DNA of 64,000 nucleotides from Bugula neritina. Taxonomy: Eukaryota > Bryozoa > Gymnolaemata > Cheilostomatida > Bugulidae. This document shows, in pieces, positions 47,235 to 59,400 of the stretch. The notes beneath the pieces were generated by a model. It was not told the DNA's origin. It was given only the letters and a program-made list of their open reading frames with translations, and made no database searches. The translations under genes and the position numbers were made by a program. Within the stretch, counting starts at the first letter, position 1. Each line of letters starts with the position of its first letter. The stretch covers positions 2,269,001 through 2,333,000 of the forward strand of contig OZ037765.1 in assembly GCA_964035545.1 (NCBI GenBank), given 5' to 3'.

Positions 47235-48266
47235 ATGGCAGCAGTAACAGCCAAAGTTAGTCGACACATTCCAGATATAGCTCCAACGTTGACTCTACGT
47301 CGAGATAAAACTTATCCTACGTACCCGGCCAATAGGAAACGCATAGCGTTACCAAGAATGGAGGTGATACGCGAGATAGAGCCCAACTATAGCTGGAATC
47401 AGTTGCCGGATTTATGCGGATACAAGTCGGCCATTGTACGGAGCAAGGTTTGCGAGGGGTTAATGTATCTACTACCTGGTAACAAGAACGGTGCCAGCAT
47501 GGCCCGGCCGTACACAGCAGATTTAGGTGCTATGTTCCACGAACCATATCTAAGTTTCAAACCGAATGAGTACAATGAAGAAAATGTCAGAGAAAGTTCA
47601 AACATTCACTTTAGTCCAAATACTCATATCTCGCGCTTAAAGAGATACGGAGAGAAACGAGACAGGGCATATAACATTAACAGTGAGTCGAGAAAAAAAT
47701 ACCAAAACTACAGTTTACTAGTTACCAATGACAGTGAAAAGGAGAAGAGAGCTTCTGATAACCGTCCAGTTGTGGCAAAAATTGGTAAAGCAGAAGAGGA
47801 GCTTCAGCAGGAAGTACAGAACATTCTAGATGAAGTCGGCGTGCAGACGGTGCGTGAAGAGAGCGAAGAAGGGGACAGTCGCCCTTACAGCTCCATATTT
47901 AATAATACCAAGAGTAGGCACAACAGCGGCAGCAACAATCAAGTCAGCGAGGTGATTGAGTGCAAAGACAAATCAGGACAGCTTAATGGAAAGACTAGAC
48001 AACAGAAATTATCGCAGTCTGAAAGTGAAAGCAGCAGATCGAGAGCCTCAAAAATACAAGACTATAGGCAGCACCAGTATGTCAAAAAGTCAGCAAGGTT
48101 TAAAGATTTCAAAGAGCTACGAGAGACGGAAGTACCGAAACCGGAGCTACCCGATCATTTGAAGTCGGAATACCTCAGCGAAGAGAAGATTCAGGAAATA
48201 TGGAGTTGGCTACACTGGGACTTTAAAAAGTCAAAATTAGAATATTTCATAGAAGTATGTAGTTGA
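47235..48266 (+). CDS. Orphan 343-aa protein, single coding exon
   Basis: An unbroken frame from ATG (47235) to TGA (48266). A donor at 47039 (gaa|gtaagt) and an acceptor at 47210 (ttttatctag) support a spliced 5'UTR. The N-terminal third looks structured, with many Pro, Tyr and Arg residues (IALPRMEVIREIEPNYSWNQ, PYTADLGAMFHEPYLSF). The middle is charged and Ser/Asn/Lys-rich, probably disordered (SQSESESSRSRASK). The C-terminus has a Trp-rich helix (IQEIWSWLHWDFKKSK). There is no signal peptide or membrane segment. I do not recognise the family; a ciliary or cytoskeletal protein is possible, but that is a guess from composition. AATAAA follows at 48409-48414. Confidence 0.8.
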   Translation: MAAVTAKVSRHIPDIAPTLTLRRDKTYPTYPANRKRIALPRMEVIREIEPNYSWNQLPDLCGYKSAIVRSKVCEGLMYLLPGNKNGASMARPYTADLGAMFHEPYLSFKPNEYNEENVRESSNIHFSPNTHISRLKRYGEKRDRAYNINSESRKKYQNYSLLVTNDSEKEKRASDNRPVVAKIGKAEEELQQEVQNILDEVGVQTVREESEEGDSRPYSSIFNNTKSRHNSGSNNQVSEVIECKDKSGQLNGKTRQQKLSQSESESSRSRASKIQDYRQHQYVKKSARFKDFKELRETEVPKPELPDHLKSEYLSEEKIQEIWSWLHWDFKKSKLEYFIEVCS

Positions 48267-48387
48267 TAGTCAAACAGTTTGGATTAGTAAATATAATCTT
48301 CGGTATTAAATAGTAGTTGTAGGTATAATGTGCAGTGATTTTATTAGGCAATAGCATGACAAAAATTTTAATAGTATAATTTTGTTT

Positions 48388-48414
48388 TTATTTATACAGT
48401 ATATTACAAATAAA
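48388..48414. terminator. Overlapping polyadenylation signals of the orphan gene and POLR2E
   Basis: Plus-strand AATAAA (48409-48414) for the orphan gene and minus-strand AATAAA (plus tttatt at 48388-48393; another at 48340-48345) for POLR2E. The order implies that the two 3'UTRs overlap by some tens of bases. Confidence 0.55.
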
Positions 48415-48646
48415 GTTCCATACTCAGAGTTATCAGCCCTGAAAACAGGGAAAATCCATGTGACCTATTCATTTATGACATAGCCAAGCACATGATGGTA
48501 CATGGCATGGCTATGCACAAACATAATATCCTTTCCGCAGCTAGCACATGCACCAGGATGTCATATATATATGAGCAAGTACCTTGCAAGTTGTGTCAGA
48601 CTATATATAATATGTACAGGGCGCTATTAGAGCCCATTAGAGCAAT

Positions 48647-51387
48647 TCATACCACTATTCTATAGGTTATATATCGACCAGCTGTTTCACTAGACCTGAT
48701 AATCTTTACAACCTGCAAACACACATAACATACATATACATAACATACATGCACATAGCATACATACACATAACATACATGCACATAGCATATATACTGC
48801 AGTAAGCATGTCATAGTCTGGACAATGCTAATGAAAGTAACTCTGCTGAAGCTGTTAACAATACTTGAATTAATAAATAATGAATTATAAAATGAAACTT
48901 CAAGATGTCATATTCAGTGTGACCTTTTTTCAAGAATTAAAAATTATGTTTTGTACATAAGTACAATGCAAGAGACAAACTATTTCAAAAGTTAACATAT
49001 TGTGTAGGTATTATATAGAATTCACCCATGACAACTTGGTCTTTGTATATCACAAAACATTTATCCTACTGCACTTTCTATAATAGATAGATTCACATTT
49101 CAAGTTTCAATCTATCTAGTGACATGAAAAGTGCTAGGTAATGGAATGTAATATTCAGCTCTAACATGAACATGAGAAACTAATACAACTAATAGAGCAG
49201 TAAGTAGAACCACACCTGTCCACGTTTCAGACCAAAGTACCGGGCCACCGGGTCTCCTTGCTGTATTTTAGGGAGTTGAAACTCCTTTAGTTTGTATCTG
49301 TCAAGTAACTCCTTCTTTTCTTCCTGAGTCATGAGTACGTGCTCCGGTACAAGCTGGAGCAAAACACAATCATTATATTATACTAGAGTAGCTTACACTG
49401 TACTCAGTAATATAAGAAAGTAGCTTACACTGTACTCAGTAATATAAGAGGATAGCTTACACTGGACTCAGTAATATAAGAGAGTAGCTTACACTGTACT
49501 CAGTAATATAAGAGAGTAGCTTACACTATGCTCAGTAATATAAGAGAGTAGCTTACACTATGCTCAGTAATATAAGAGAGTAGCTTACACTATGCTCAGT
49601 AATATAAGAGAGTAGCTTACACTATGCTCAGTAATATAAGAGGATAGCTTACACTATACTCAGTAATATAAGAGAGTAGCTTACACTGTGCTCAGTAATA
49701 TAAGAGAGTAGCTTACACTGTGCTCAGTAATATTCACGACGAGTTCGGACTCGAGGAACTGCTCCAGCATGTACTTTGGTGCCAGTTCTGTGAGGGACTG
49801 AAACACGAGCCAGCTCATATTAAACATATCATATCAATACAATATTATAGCTTAGACAAAGAGTTATCCCACCCTGTGCACTGCATGTATGAGTGGATAA
49901 CTAACAGTCAGTTCAAGTCAGGTGGGGAGACAAAGCTATGACAGATAAAAATTTAAAGACCTGACATTTAACAAAGTCGTCTAGTTGGGTTATTTTAAAA
50001 CGACATTGAATACAGAACATTTTTTAGTGCATTCATTATAACGTATGTTCACATTCTATAACTTGTTACACATGAGAGTTTCTAAGTTAATATAGCTAAA
50101 TAACATATTTTAAGTAATCAAAACTCGCAGGTAGCCAATCACATTCAAGCTCACCTGCTTGGCTGAAGGAGTCATTCCTTGAATCACTACAATAATAGCC
50201 CTAGTGATGCTCTCTTCTTGCATGCGGGTGGTGTAGGTTCTGATAGTCTTTATGCCTATCTTCAGCTCCTCCGGGAAGAACACAAACATCTGGTCTACAG
50301 AAAACACCAACTTGAGCAGTTGCAGCACAAAATTAAATACAATACAACATAATAAATTACAATGCAATAAATATAATACACTACAACATATAGTACAAGT
50401 ATAAATACTAACATTATGCATCAAATTTATACATTACATGGTAAAAAGTAGTGCATACAAAATTACACCAAGAAACTACAAGAGTTTCATATGACTGGCT
50501 GGCTACTAAACAACTAAATTAAAATATGCCAGAAGTGTCAACTCAATGACTATTAAAGTTTGTTAGCCTACTAAATCACTATCATATCGTTATCGTATCG
50601 CTATCATATCGTTATAATAGTGTTTTTCAATTCACATTGGAGAAAGAACAGAAAAAGCAGCACTTCAAGACAATACCAAAAATAGCACTAATGCTATATT
50701 AGAAAAAGAATGCCACATAATTCCCAACAAAAATGAGAAGTCAAATTTCTACTGTGCGAATATTGACCTTGACATCTAGTAGTAGAACATAACGTACCTG
50801 TCGGGTCGTCATTGTGAGCCACTAGGATGGTCAGATCACTTCTGGATGGTCTACGCTCACTAGAACAGATGTAATCCATACATTACTCAGTGAGCACACT
50901 ACCATCAGCTTAGCTTGTCAAGTATAGGTATTGTAATTTAATTACAAAGAAAATATTTAAAAAATATTCGAGTATGCCAGACTTATTGACAGTCCATATA
51001 TTACTCAGCTTAGGTTGATAATAAAATTATAGCAATTTAATTACAAATGAAATATTTCAGAAACACTAAAGTATGCCAGACTCCTTGCAAAAATTATTTG
51101 GCAGTGGCATATATCTAGAGTAACTTTAAACGTGAAAGATAACTGGAATGCTGAGTTTACAAATATCATCACTCATACAAGAGAAGCAAACTCTCAAAAA
51201 CATTGAGTTACAACAATACAAAATGTTTCTGTTCTCACCTGGGTTTGTCACCAAACTGCATTTTAAACTGGTCTTCTGTTTGATCCAATTCATCCTGAGT
51301 GACGAGATAACCACGGTCATGACACAACTGCATCACAGTCTTTCTAATAGTCCACAGCTTGTATGTCTCCAGCTCATCGTCATTCAT
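48647..51387 (-). CDS. POLR2E: RNA polymerase I/II/III common subunit RPB5
   Basis: Six exons: 51387-51239, 50859-50798, 50294-50155, 49797-49717, 49353-49216 and 48712-48647. They total 636 nt, 211 residues, the usual length (about 210). The N-terminal jaw domain begins [20 protein letters not shown] and YLVTQDEL; then come [20 protein letters not shown] and GMTPSAKQ. The C-terminal assembly domain reads [40 protein letters not shown] and [12 protein letters not shown]. The subunit is shared by all three nuclear RNA polymerases and contacts downstream DNA. A 5'UTR intron is likely (donor at about 52103, acceptor ctgtag at about 51406). Intron 4 holds a minisatellite made of copies of its own donor region. 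Confidence 0.98.
48718..48797. repeat. Tandem repeat next to the acceptor of POLR2E intron 5
   Basis: acataacatacatgcacata and gcatacatacacataacata blocks of about 34 bp, repeated about twice within shorter tacata units. It sits within about 10 nt of the acceptor. Confidence 0.75.
49387..49734 (-). repeat. 32-bp minisatellite containing copies of the POLR2E intron 4 donor
   Basis: Eleven copies; gcttac recurs every 32 bp from 49391 to 49711. On the minus strand each unit reads attactgagcacagt then gtaagctactctcttat. Exon 4 ends ACTGAGCACAGT before gtaagc, so the unit spans the exon-intron junction and repeats the 5' splice site. Confidence 0.95.
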
Positions 51388-51399
51388 ATTTAACACAAA

Positions 51400-53455
51400 T
51401 TAGTGTCTACAGAATTGTCAAACCACCAAATTATACAGAATCATAATGCCTCAAAGCTTTCTACCATCTTTTTATTATTAGAAAATTTGAGATTGAAGCT
51501 ATCCACCAAACTTGAATATGTGTGCAAATAAAAAACATATTTTGCATTGACGCTGTATGAGGGAAAAGTGCCCCATAAGTAAAAGTATAACTATAAGTGC
51601 ACTACATCAACTCGGTCTGTAAACTAAAAAGTGAGTTGTTCTAAGTAAACAAGTCAAGAAGCTCTTCAATTATGACCAAAACTTAGTCCTAATAGTAATA
51701 CTAATAATGACCATTTCATGAAAACCAGACAAAGGCTGATTATCTGTAAGTGTATTGTTTACATTTGTTTAGTTTTACTATGGTATTACTATATTAATAT
51801 ACATTTTGAAACTTAAATTGTCAGACATAATAACATTAAATGATTAACTGATAACTCATTCTCATATGATCAAGTCTAAATCAGTAAACGTTACTTTTAC
51901 TTCAGTTCTACTTCTAGTTCTAAGACTAAGTCATAATCATGATCATAATGTCATTATGATTATGATCATTATTAATGATAAGTTGATAACTGATAAGGAG
52001 TGATAAGCGATTACCAGAGTTTCAAAAACAAAATGAAAATATAAACCAACTTAAACGTATTAAATCTAACTATTTTACATAGGCTTTTGAGAATTTTGTC
52101 CGTACCTTATTTTGAAACTAGCGGAATACTCAAATAGCGGAGACTGAAAGCGAAGAATAAGATCAAGAGGGTCGCTAAAATTAAACAGCCAGGTTCAATA
52201 CTTTCACTTAGTAAGATGCTGCGCGTCTTCGAACAAAACGCTTTACAATTCTCTAAAAGAAACACGTTTAATTTACTTTTTTTATGTTGTTATTTTTTTA
52301 ATTTGTTAGTCACATTTTATTTTATTAATAAAATTCATATGCTCATATGAGCCTTCAGTGATTTGAGTGCTGTGGAAGGCTAACTCTAAGAAATTTGTGA
52401 CTCCGTATTCTTACATTGAATCTATGATCATTCATGATGATTATGTATACTAATTTAATACTGCTATAACTAAGTCTTAGTTGGTGTTTAAGGATTTTGT
52501 AATTAACTTGTTTATTTGCAATTTTATCCTTTTGTACTGTAATTATTATTACAGTTTTTGAAAGTATAATTAATGCAAATTATAGCTAAATTAATCAAAT
52601 GAAAATCATCAAGAGTCTTCATCTTGATCTTGCACCCACTCTCAGTCTCACACTGACACTCCCAGTCACAGTGGTTTTGAGTTTGAAATTGATGCTCAAG
52701 GCTAAGCTTTGCTTTATCGTAATCATTTTGATTCTTAATTTCATTTCATTCTGAATCTATTAATATTTAACTTTTCAGCTTTGTAATTAGATTATAATAA
52801 ATCATTTATTAAATATCAATATCTGATATGATAATGAAATGATATTAATTAAATGGAATTATTATGATAAATTTCATATTTGAGAATGAAAATAATTGAG
52901 CTGAACTTCAACTTAGTCTAAGACTAACTCTAAGTCGTACAGCTTCGCTGTTTGATTATACTTATACTGTTATAGTTATGCTAAGTACTACAAGTTGAGT
53001 ACTATAAGTATAACTGTAAGTTTAGCTCAATGATTTTCATTCTTTTTATTTTTAATCTTCATATTTATAAATAATCATAATGATAATTATAATGTAAATG
53101 AATATTATTAAAAAATTTGATTCTGATTAGTAATTATCAGCGACTTGACTTAGTCATACAGTTAATGGCATCGCTATTGGAATTGTGGTTAAGAGAAAAT
53201 ATTCCAAATTATTTTATTGTGTGACAATAGTATCCTGAAGGTATATGCTGAAGTAGTATATAAACTTTTTTCTAAGAAATTAGTGAAAGATGTGGGATTT
53301 TCTATATTTGGTCATAGTTTGCTATTATCAATATGAAAATAAAAAAATACCTAAACTATTGCTAATCGCTATGCCACTAAAGTTTACATCAGTTTCATGC
53401 TTAGTTTTTGTCCTCTTAGGTTTTACATCAATGTTGCTGTAGGTACTTTTGAGGG
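51400..53455. other. POLR2E 5'UTR intron and divergent promoter region with TM2D1
   Basis: Probable POLR2E first exon at about 52104-52250 (minus donor gtacgg). 51530-53150 contains loosely palindromic AT-rich sequence (taatcatgatcataatgtca, tattatgattatgatcatta; tctaagactaagtcat) like that at 8040 and 17960. No other gene seen. Confidence 0.45.
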
Positions 53456-56400
53456 ATGATAAAACTGGTGGCAGCAGTATTATTAGTATGTGCATTTGGG
53501 CTACTGGAGGGAGACAAGTCATGTGACCAGCTTCTAATGGGACAGTATCCTTTGCTTGCTGTGTGAAGGTGACGGTTTCTGTTTGTTTATGGATTTAGAA
53601 TGCTTTTGAAAATGTTGGATGGTGGTGAAAGAGTTGAGCTTGATGATTGGCTATTACTATTATGCCACTGCAAAATAGCTGATCAAAAATGTGATTTAAA
53701 TTTAATTAAAAAAATTGAGAAGTTGAGTGTTTCTAAAGGGAACTTGATCTAAAGAACAAAAACTTTCTCCGTTGAGTTTTCCATCGCTCATTAATTGGTA
53801 AAGTGCAAAAAAGATATTTTCTTTTCAACAAAATTAGTCATTTATATATTTCTTCATATAGACAAAACCTAAAATGTAGGTTAGTTCAAGAATACATGAT
53901 GTTCTTGAACTATTTTTAAGGTGACTCTCCTTTCCTCTACAAAGCTATTTGAAATTTCTTATGAATCATCATCTTGCTTCATTTATTCCGCAAGATCTCA
54001 ATTTCACACTTGTTTCATGTAATCAAATTTTACAAAATATGTTAATTATAATGTTGTAGTGTATCTGTTATAACAGTATAAATAAGAGTTATCACTAACG
54101 CAACTTTTGTAAAATATTGTTCTGCTATTGATTGGAGTTGTTTTCTTCATGGAGCAAGAGCATCTACCATAAATTCAAGTTGAAATAGTGAATTTATTAG
54201 ACATTTAACTAAATTATAAACAATAATTTAACAACTTTTCATATCAGCTTTGCAAATCTGCTTAATAGTTTTTTGCAAAATTGTTCTAATAATTATAAAT
54301 AATTACAGAAAACAAATTTCAACTGTTTTATAGATTAAAAAGGTTTTTCATTCTTATCTGTAAGTTCTTAAGCTAAAGGAAGCTCACAGTAAATGTTTCA
54401 GAATGAAAGTTAATGAAAATTTTTGGTTAGTGTCCGGAAGAATCTTGAAATTTACTTATTCTTGAGATATGCCATTGAGATACTATTCACACAAAAAAAA
54501 TTATTGAGCACCCTGCCCTTTGATTACGTGCATTATGTTTTTATGGTGTACACAACTCCATATTAGATGCACAGGTTTTTTTTTCAAGTGCCAAACCTTG
54601 TCAGAAAAATGTTGAGTATTTAAACATTTGTCATTACTCAGTTTTGCCTTATACTTATGATGTCTGAGAATGCAATGCATGTGAACCCTTAAGAAAATAA
54701 TGGGTGCACATAGGTGCAGTAGTATGTAATGTTTGTAAAGTTATTATTAAGTGTAGCTTTGTCTTTGTTGGATTTCTTAGGTTAGATTTGTTAGGATAGA
54801 TTGTAAACAGAGCAGAATGTTTTGTATTCATTGTGACGATGTATTTATCAACCCCTTAGTATGTATTTGGGATGATTGCCGGTAATAGGATAGGTAAATA
54901 TAGGTTTTAATGTATATAAATATCTGAAGCTGTTGAGTATATACTAACCAGTTCTGTGAAATATGTATCTAAAGGGACAGGGATCTATATAATATACTGG
55001 AAATTGCTGTTTCACAATAATAATTATAAAAAATTTCTAATAGCTAATCTATCAAGGGCAAAAAAGTTATAACTAATGACTTGTACCTTGTAATCGCAAT
55101 AGATATCATAATTTGACTCCTTCTGTAATTTACATAATTATTTTTCACTTGTTAACCGTTATATGTTTCAAACACAATATCTTCCAGTACAATATTCACA
55201 TAAAATGTATGATTTCTGAGTACAGCATTTGAGCATAACAAGCACCGTTATTTATTTCTACTAGATTCCCTTTAAACCTGTTTTTCTAGCTTTATATAAC
55301 ATCCGGGTCGTACCCAAATATCTCAAAGTCATCTGCATACATGAGCTTGATTTGAGTTATCTGCTCCTTGCTGAGCTGCCTGTACATAGATTTGATGTCA
55401 ATTTTATTCTGGGAGTCTTTCAGCTTCTGCGTTGAGCGGTTGTGTGCTTTCTTCATGCTGATGAGTTTCTCCCTTAATCTGCTTGTATCACCATCTAACT
55501 GCGATAATACGTAGTCCATCTCTTCATGGAATTTTTCTAATTCAACTGTGAAAAAAGATAATTCAACATAACTTCAATAAATATTTCATTTCAGTCGCTG
55601 GGTTTAATCATTAATATTATGTTCTTCAAAGTTGAGTCAAGCTCTTAGTTATTGCATTATTATTTTGAGTAAGCAAAAAACAAGTATCAGCCCACATTGC
55701 ATGTGAATCAACCTGGAATAAAATCAAAGTCAAGTTTAAAAATATCTGTATATATCTATTCTACAGCTAGAAGAAAAACACCTAGTCGATAATCATTACT
55801 ACTGCATGATTAGTTATAGCATTGAGTTATTCTCTAAGTCAGAACAATAGTCCATCAAAGCTAAGTTTCAAACTCATAATCAGCTAACACTTGCCCTTAG
55901 CAAAAATCTATATCTATTATTGAATTATGTAAAAAAGATTCGTTGTTACAAAACCAAATCAATCATTCGAGGAATCATAATATTAATGCTAAGTTGGCGT
56001 TATATGCTAAAATATTCTATGTTATCCGCAAAATTCCATAACAATACATGACTCACCTATCATGTCGTATTTGATAAGACATAGTCCACATGCCCTACTC
56101 ATGGGGTAGATATGATCATTGTAGAATGGCAGAGGTCTGTTACTTAGCACGCAGTCTATAAAGATGGAGAATGTGATATTAGCTACTTTACTGTTTATGT
56201 AGGTTGTCTTGGCGGGCTCATAATTCTTGCAATAGGCCTCCATGTCGTCGGCTCTTTTCACCATTTTATCCATGTAAGCCGAAACCAGACGCTCATACGG
56301 ATTGCGAACTATCATCAGACTATGCTTAGCTAGCTCCTCTGCTTTTATAAACGGGTTTTTATGTGTCACCAAAGGTACATTATTAGCAGAGGTTTTTGGA

Positions 56401-59400
56401 TTCTGCTGTGCAATGCTTATGGTGTCGGCAGCTTGATCATGTGACTGCCGCTGCTCATTTCTCACCACCCCAACAGCGTCCATCAGCGTTAGTTTCATCG
56501 TCGTGCTGCCTATTTTTGCTACACTACAGTAGAAAAGGCGAAACTCTGGTATATACATCCATTCGTAGCCGTGGAGAATCCACTTAGCATTCTCATAGTC
56601 TGTGTAGTCAACTTGAGTCCTTTTAGAGCACCATTTGTTGAGTCGATTTACTCTTTGGTTGAATATATTATTAATCTCACCATGTGAGAAGTTGTAGTCT
56701 GCTTGTGGGCTGTGTTTTACCAGCTCAACCACCTCCACAACCCTGTTGTGGTGGGTCAAGGCTATCAGCACCCCCAGTAAGCACAATGCTGCCACTCCTG
56801 CTGCCAATCTTTTCATCGTCGGCTCTCTAACGTTCCCTCTTCTTTTAGTCAGCCTTACCTTTTACATTTTTTCTTTACAAGTTATCAAATACTCCTATCA
56901 GATTGCACTAGATAACTATTGTACCACTTGCCTGCTCTTTTTTACTATTGACACACTTGTTCTAAATACTGAAAGCTTTACAAAGCATTCTATTGAGTGG
57001 TATTGTTAATTGGTCTCTTGTTGAGCTATTTGTGAACATTGTTGGTTCAACACTTTGTAAAACAACTTAAAGGGGACACTAACCAGCCACCCGATAGCCT
57101 ACAATTCTCGTTTTGTAATACTATTGTCATACAATAACATCTCCGCTCCTATTGGCCACCAATGGATGTTCTCTGCTTTTATTGGCCAATAAATATGCTT
57201 CATCAATAATTGGGCATTACCATGCCAGTTGATCATAAAGTCTTTCAGTTCTGCTATAATAAAATAATTATGGACTGGTCAACCAATTTAAAATAAAATT
57301 CTATGTAATATAATTAATATTTAATATATATAAATGTAATAAATATAACTTGTGTGTTTTGTCTGCAGCTATACTGCTTTCACCTACATCAGAAGCTGTC
57401 AAATCTATACCTTGCTGATAGCTAAATACATGCTTTAATACTTCTCCATTGACACTCCTGTTATACTTGTGAATGTACTGTAAGTCCTTGACTATGCTGC
57501 TAGATATTTGTGTAATTCTTCCAATGCTGCCAATGATTCTCACTTGACACAGGAGTGTGAACCCTCTGCCGATGGAACTCCAGATGCCTTCTTCACCAGT
57601 GAGTCTGTAGAAATATCGTTATTACCTTAGATAATATTTAATATCATAATTTCCTCTGATATATTATGGTAAGTTTGACATTGTTATGTAATTAGGTGTT
57701 GTCATAACAACAAGATTCTAAACAACATCCTATTGAGTTATTTACTAATAACAATACACCTTGTGTGGTAGCAAACAACTATCCGTTAACAAGTTTATTT
57801 TACACAATTTATATTGAAAACAAAACAAAATAAAATTTGGAAAATTGTTAGCAAATTATTCCAAACTTCAAGTGTGTTATCATGTACATACGTAACTTGA
57901 AGACAAGAACATTGGTTCAGATTGGTAAAACTTCTTTTTAGAATTTTGTTGTTGTTTGTAGAACTCCATTGCTACCCTGCGGAGGGGGTAAAGTGTAATG
58001 GGATGATATTTGATGGCCGTACTCTGGGTTTTGAAAGATTTACTCCTTGCAAACCAAAGTAAGATATCTATCTTCTAGTTTCTTGGTCATCATCTTTGTA
58101 TTTCAAAATTAATTAAGATATTGCAATTAATTCTATTTTGATTCCAGAGGAAAGAAGTCATTCCAGACAGCCCTCCTTCTGTCTATATTTCTAGGGATGT
58201 TTGGTGTGGACAGATTCTACCTGGGATATCCAGCCTTAGGTAATATCTGCATATTGCACTACGTAGTAGGTGATATCTGCATATTGCACAACGTAGTAGG
58301 TGATATCTGCATATTGCACAATGTAGTAGGTATTACCTGCATATTGCACAATGTAGTAGGTGATATCTGCATATTGCACAATGTAGTAGGTAATGTCTGC
58401 ATATTGCACCATGTAGTAGGTGATATCTGCATATTGCACAATGTAGTAGGTGATATCTGCATATTGCACAACGTAGTAAGTAATATCTGCATATTGCACT
58501 ATGTAGTAGGTGATATCTGCATATTGCACTATGTAGTAGGTGATATCTGCATATTGCGCAATGTAGTAGGTAATATCTGCATATTGCACAACGTAGTAGG
58601 TAATATCTGCATATTGCACAATGTAGTAGGTGATATCTGCATATTGCACAACGTAGTAGGTGATATCTGCATATTGCGCAATGTAGTAGGTAATATCTGC
58701 ATATTGCACAATGTAGTAGGTGATATCTGCATATTGCACTATGTAGTAGGTGATATCTGCATATTGCACAATGTAGTAGGTGATATCTGCATATTGCAGT
58801 AGGTGTAACACACTGCTTTGTATATACTCCATTCCACTGTTTAATTTTCTTTTATTTAATTACTTTACTTGTGCATCATTCATATACATGAATGTTATCA
58901 AAATTTTACTGTTAATTCAAAATACTGGTTCACTTACATTTACAATCTTTAGTTCATTATTTTAAAAGTTGCCATCAACATGAAGGGTGAAGGGGTTTTT
59001 CTATAAGTTGTTTCAAAGTATAATATGTAGCATACTAGTCATTTTTAATATGCTTTCTGAGATTTTTACCAGCCTAACCATACCACGTGGCTCATGTTGG
59101 CTGGTGCTATTACCAACTGAACCACAACTACTTGCTAAGCTCATTATAAACTAATAAATTATCTTGGTATCTTCTTCATTTAAGTATACATGGTCCTCTT
59201 TACACTGTAACTCGGTAAAAGCAACTTGTTATGTTAAAAGAAGAGGTAAAGTTGGTCACAGCTGTACATACATTATACTAATTAGCAGTCTGAGCCTGGT
59301 TTAGCTCAGACTGCTAAAGCACCTATTAGTAGTATATAGTGTACATTTGACGCAGCTTGCACTCCCACGTGTTGTTGAGCTTCGATATATTTTGTAATCT

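Noticed and set aside
53328-53522. 64-codon minus-strand ORF
   Set aside because: Overlaps TM2D1 exon 1 in antisense and has no independent support.
58240-58802. CRISPR-like array
   Set aside because: Units are contiguous with no unique spacers, and the locus is a eukaryotic intron.
58236-58832. 198-codon minus-strand ORF
   Set aside because: Translation of the 30-bp array; no start context, splice support or unique sequence.
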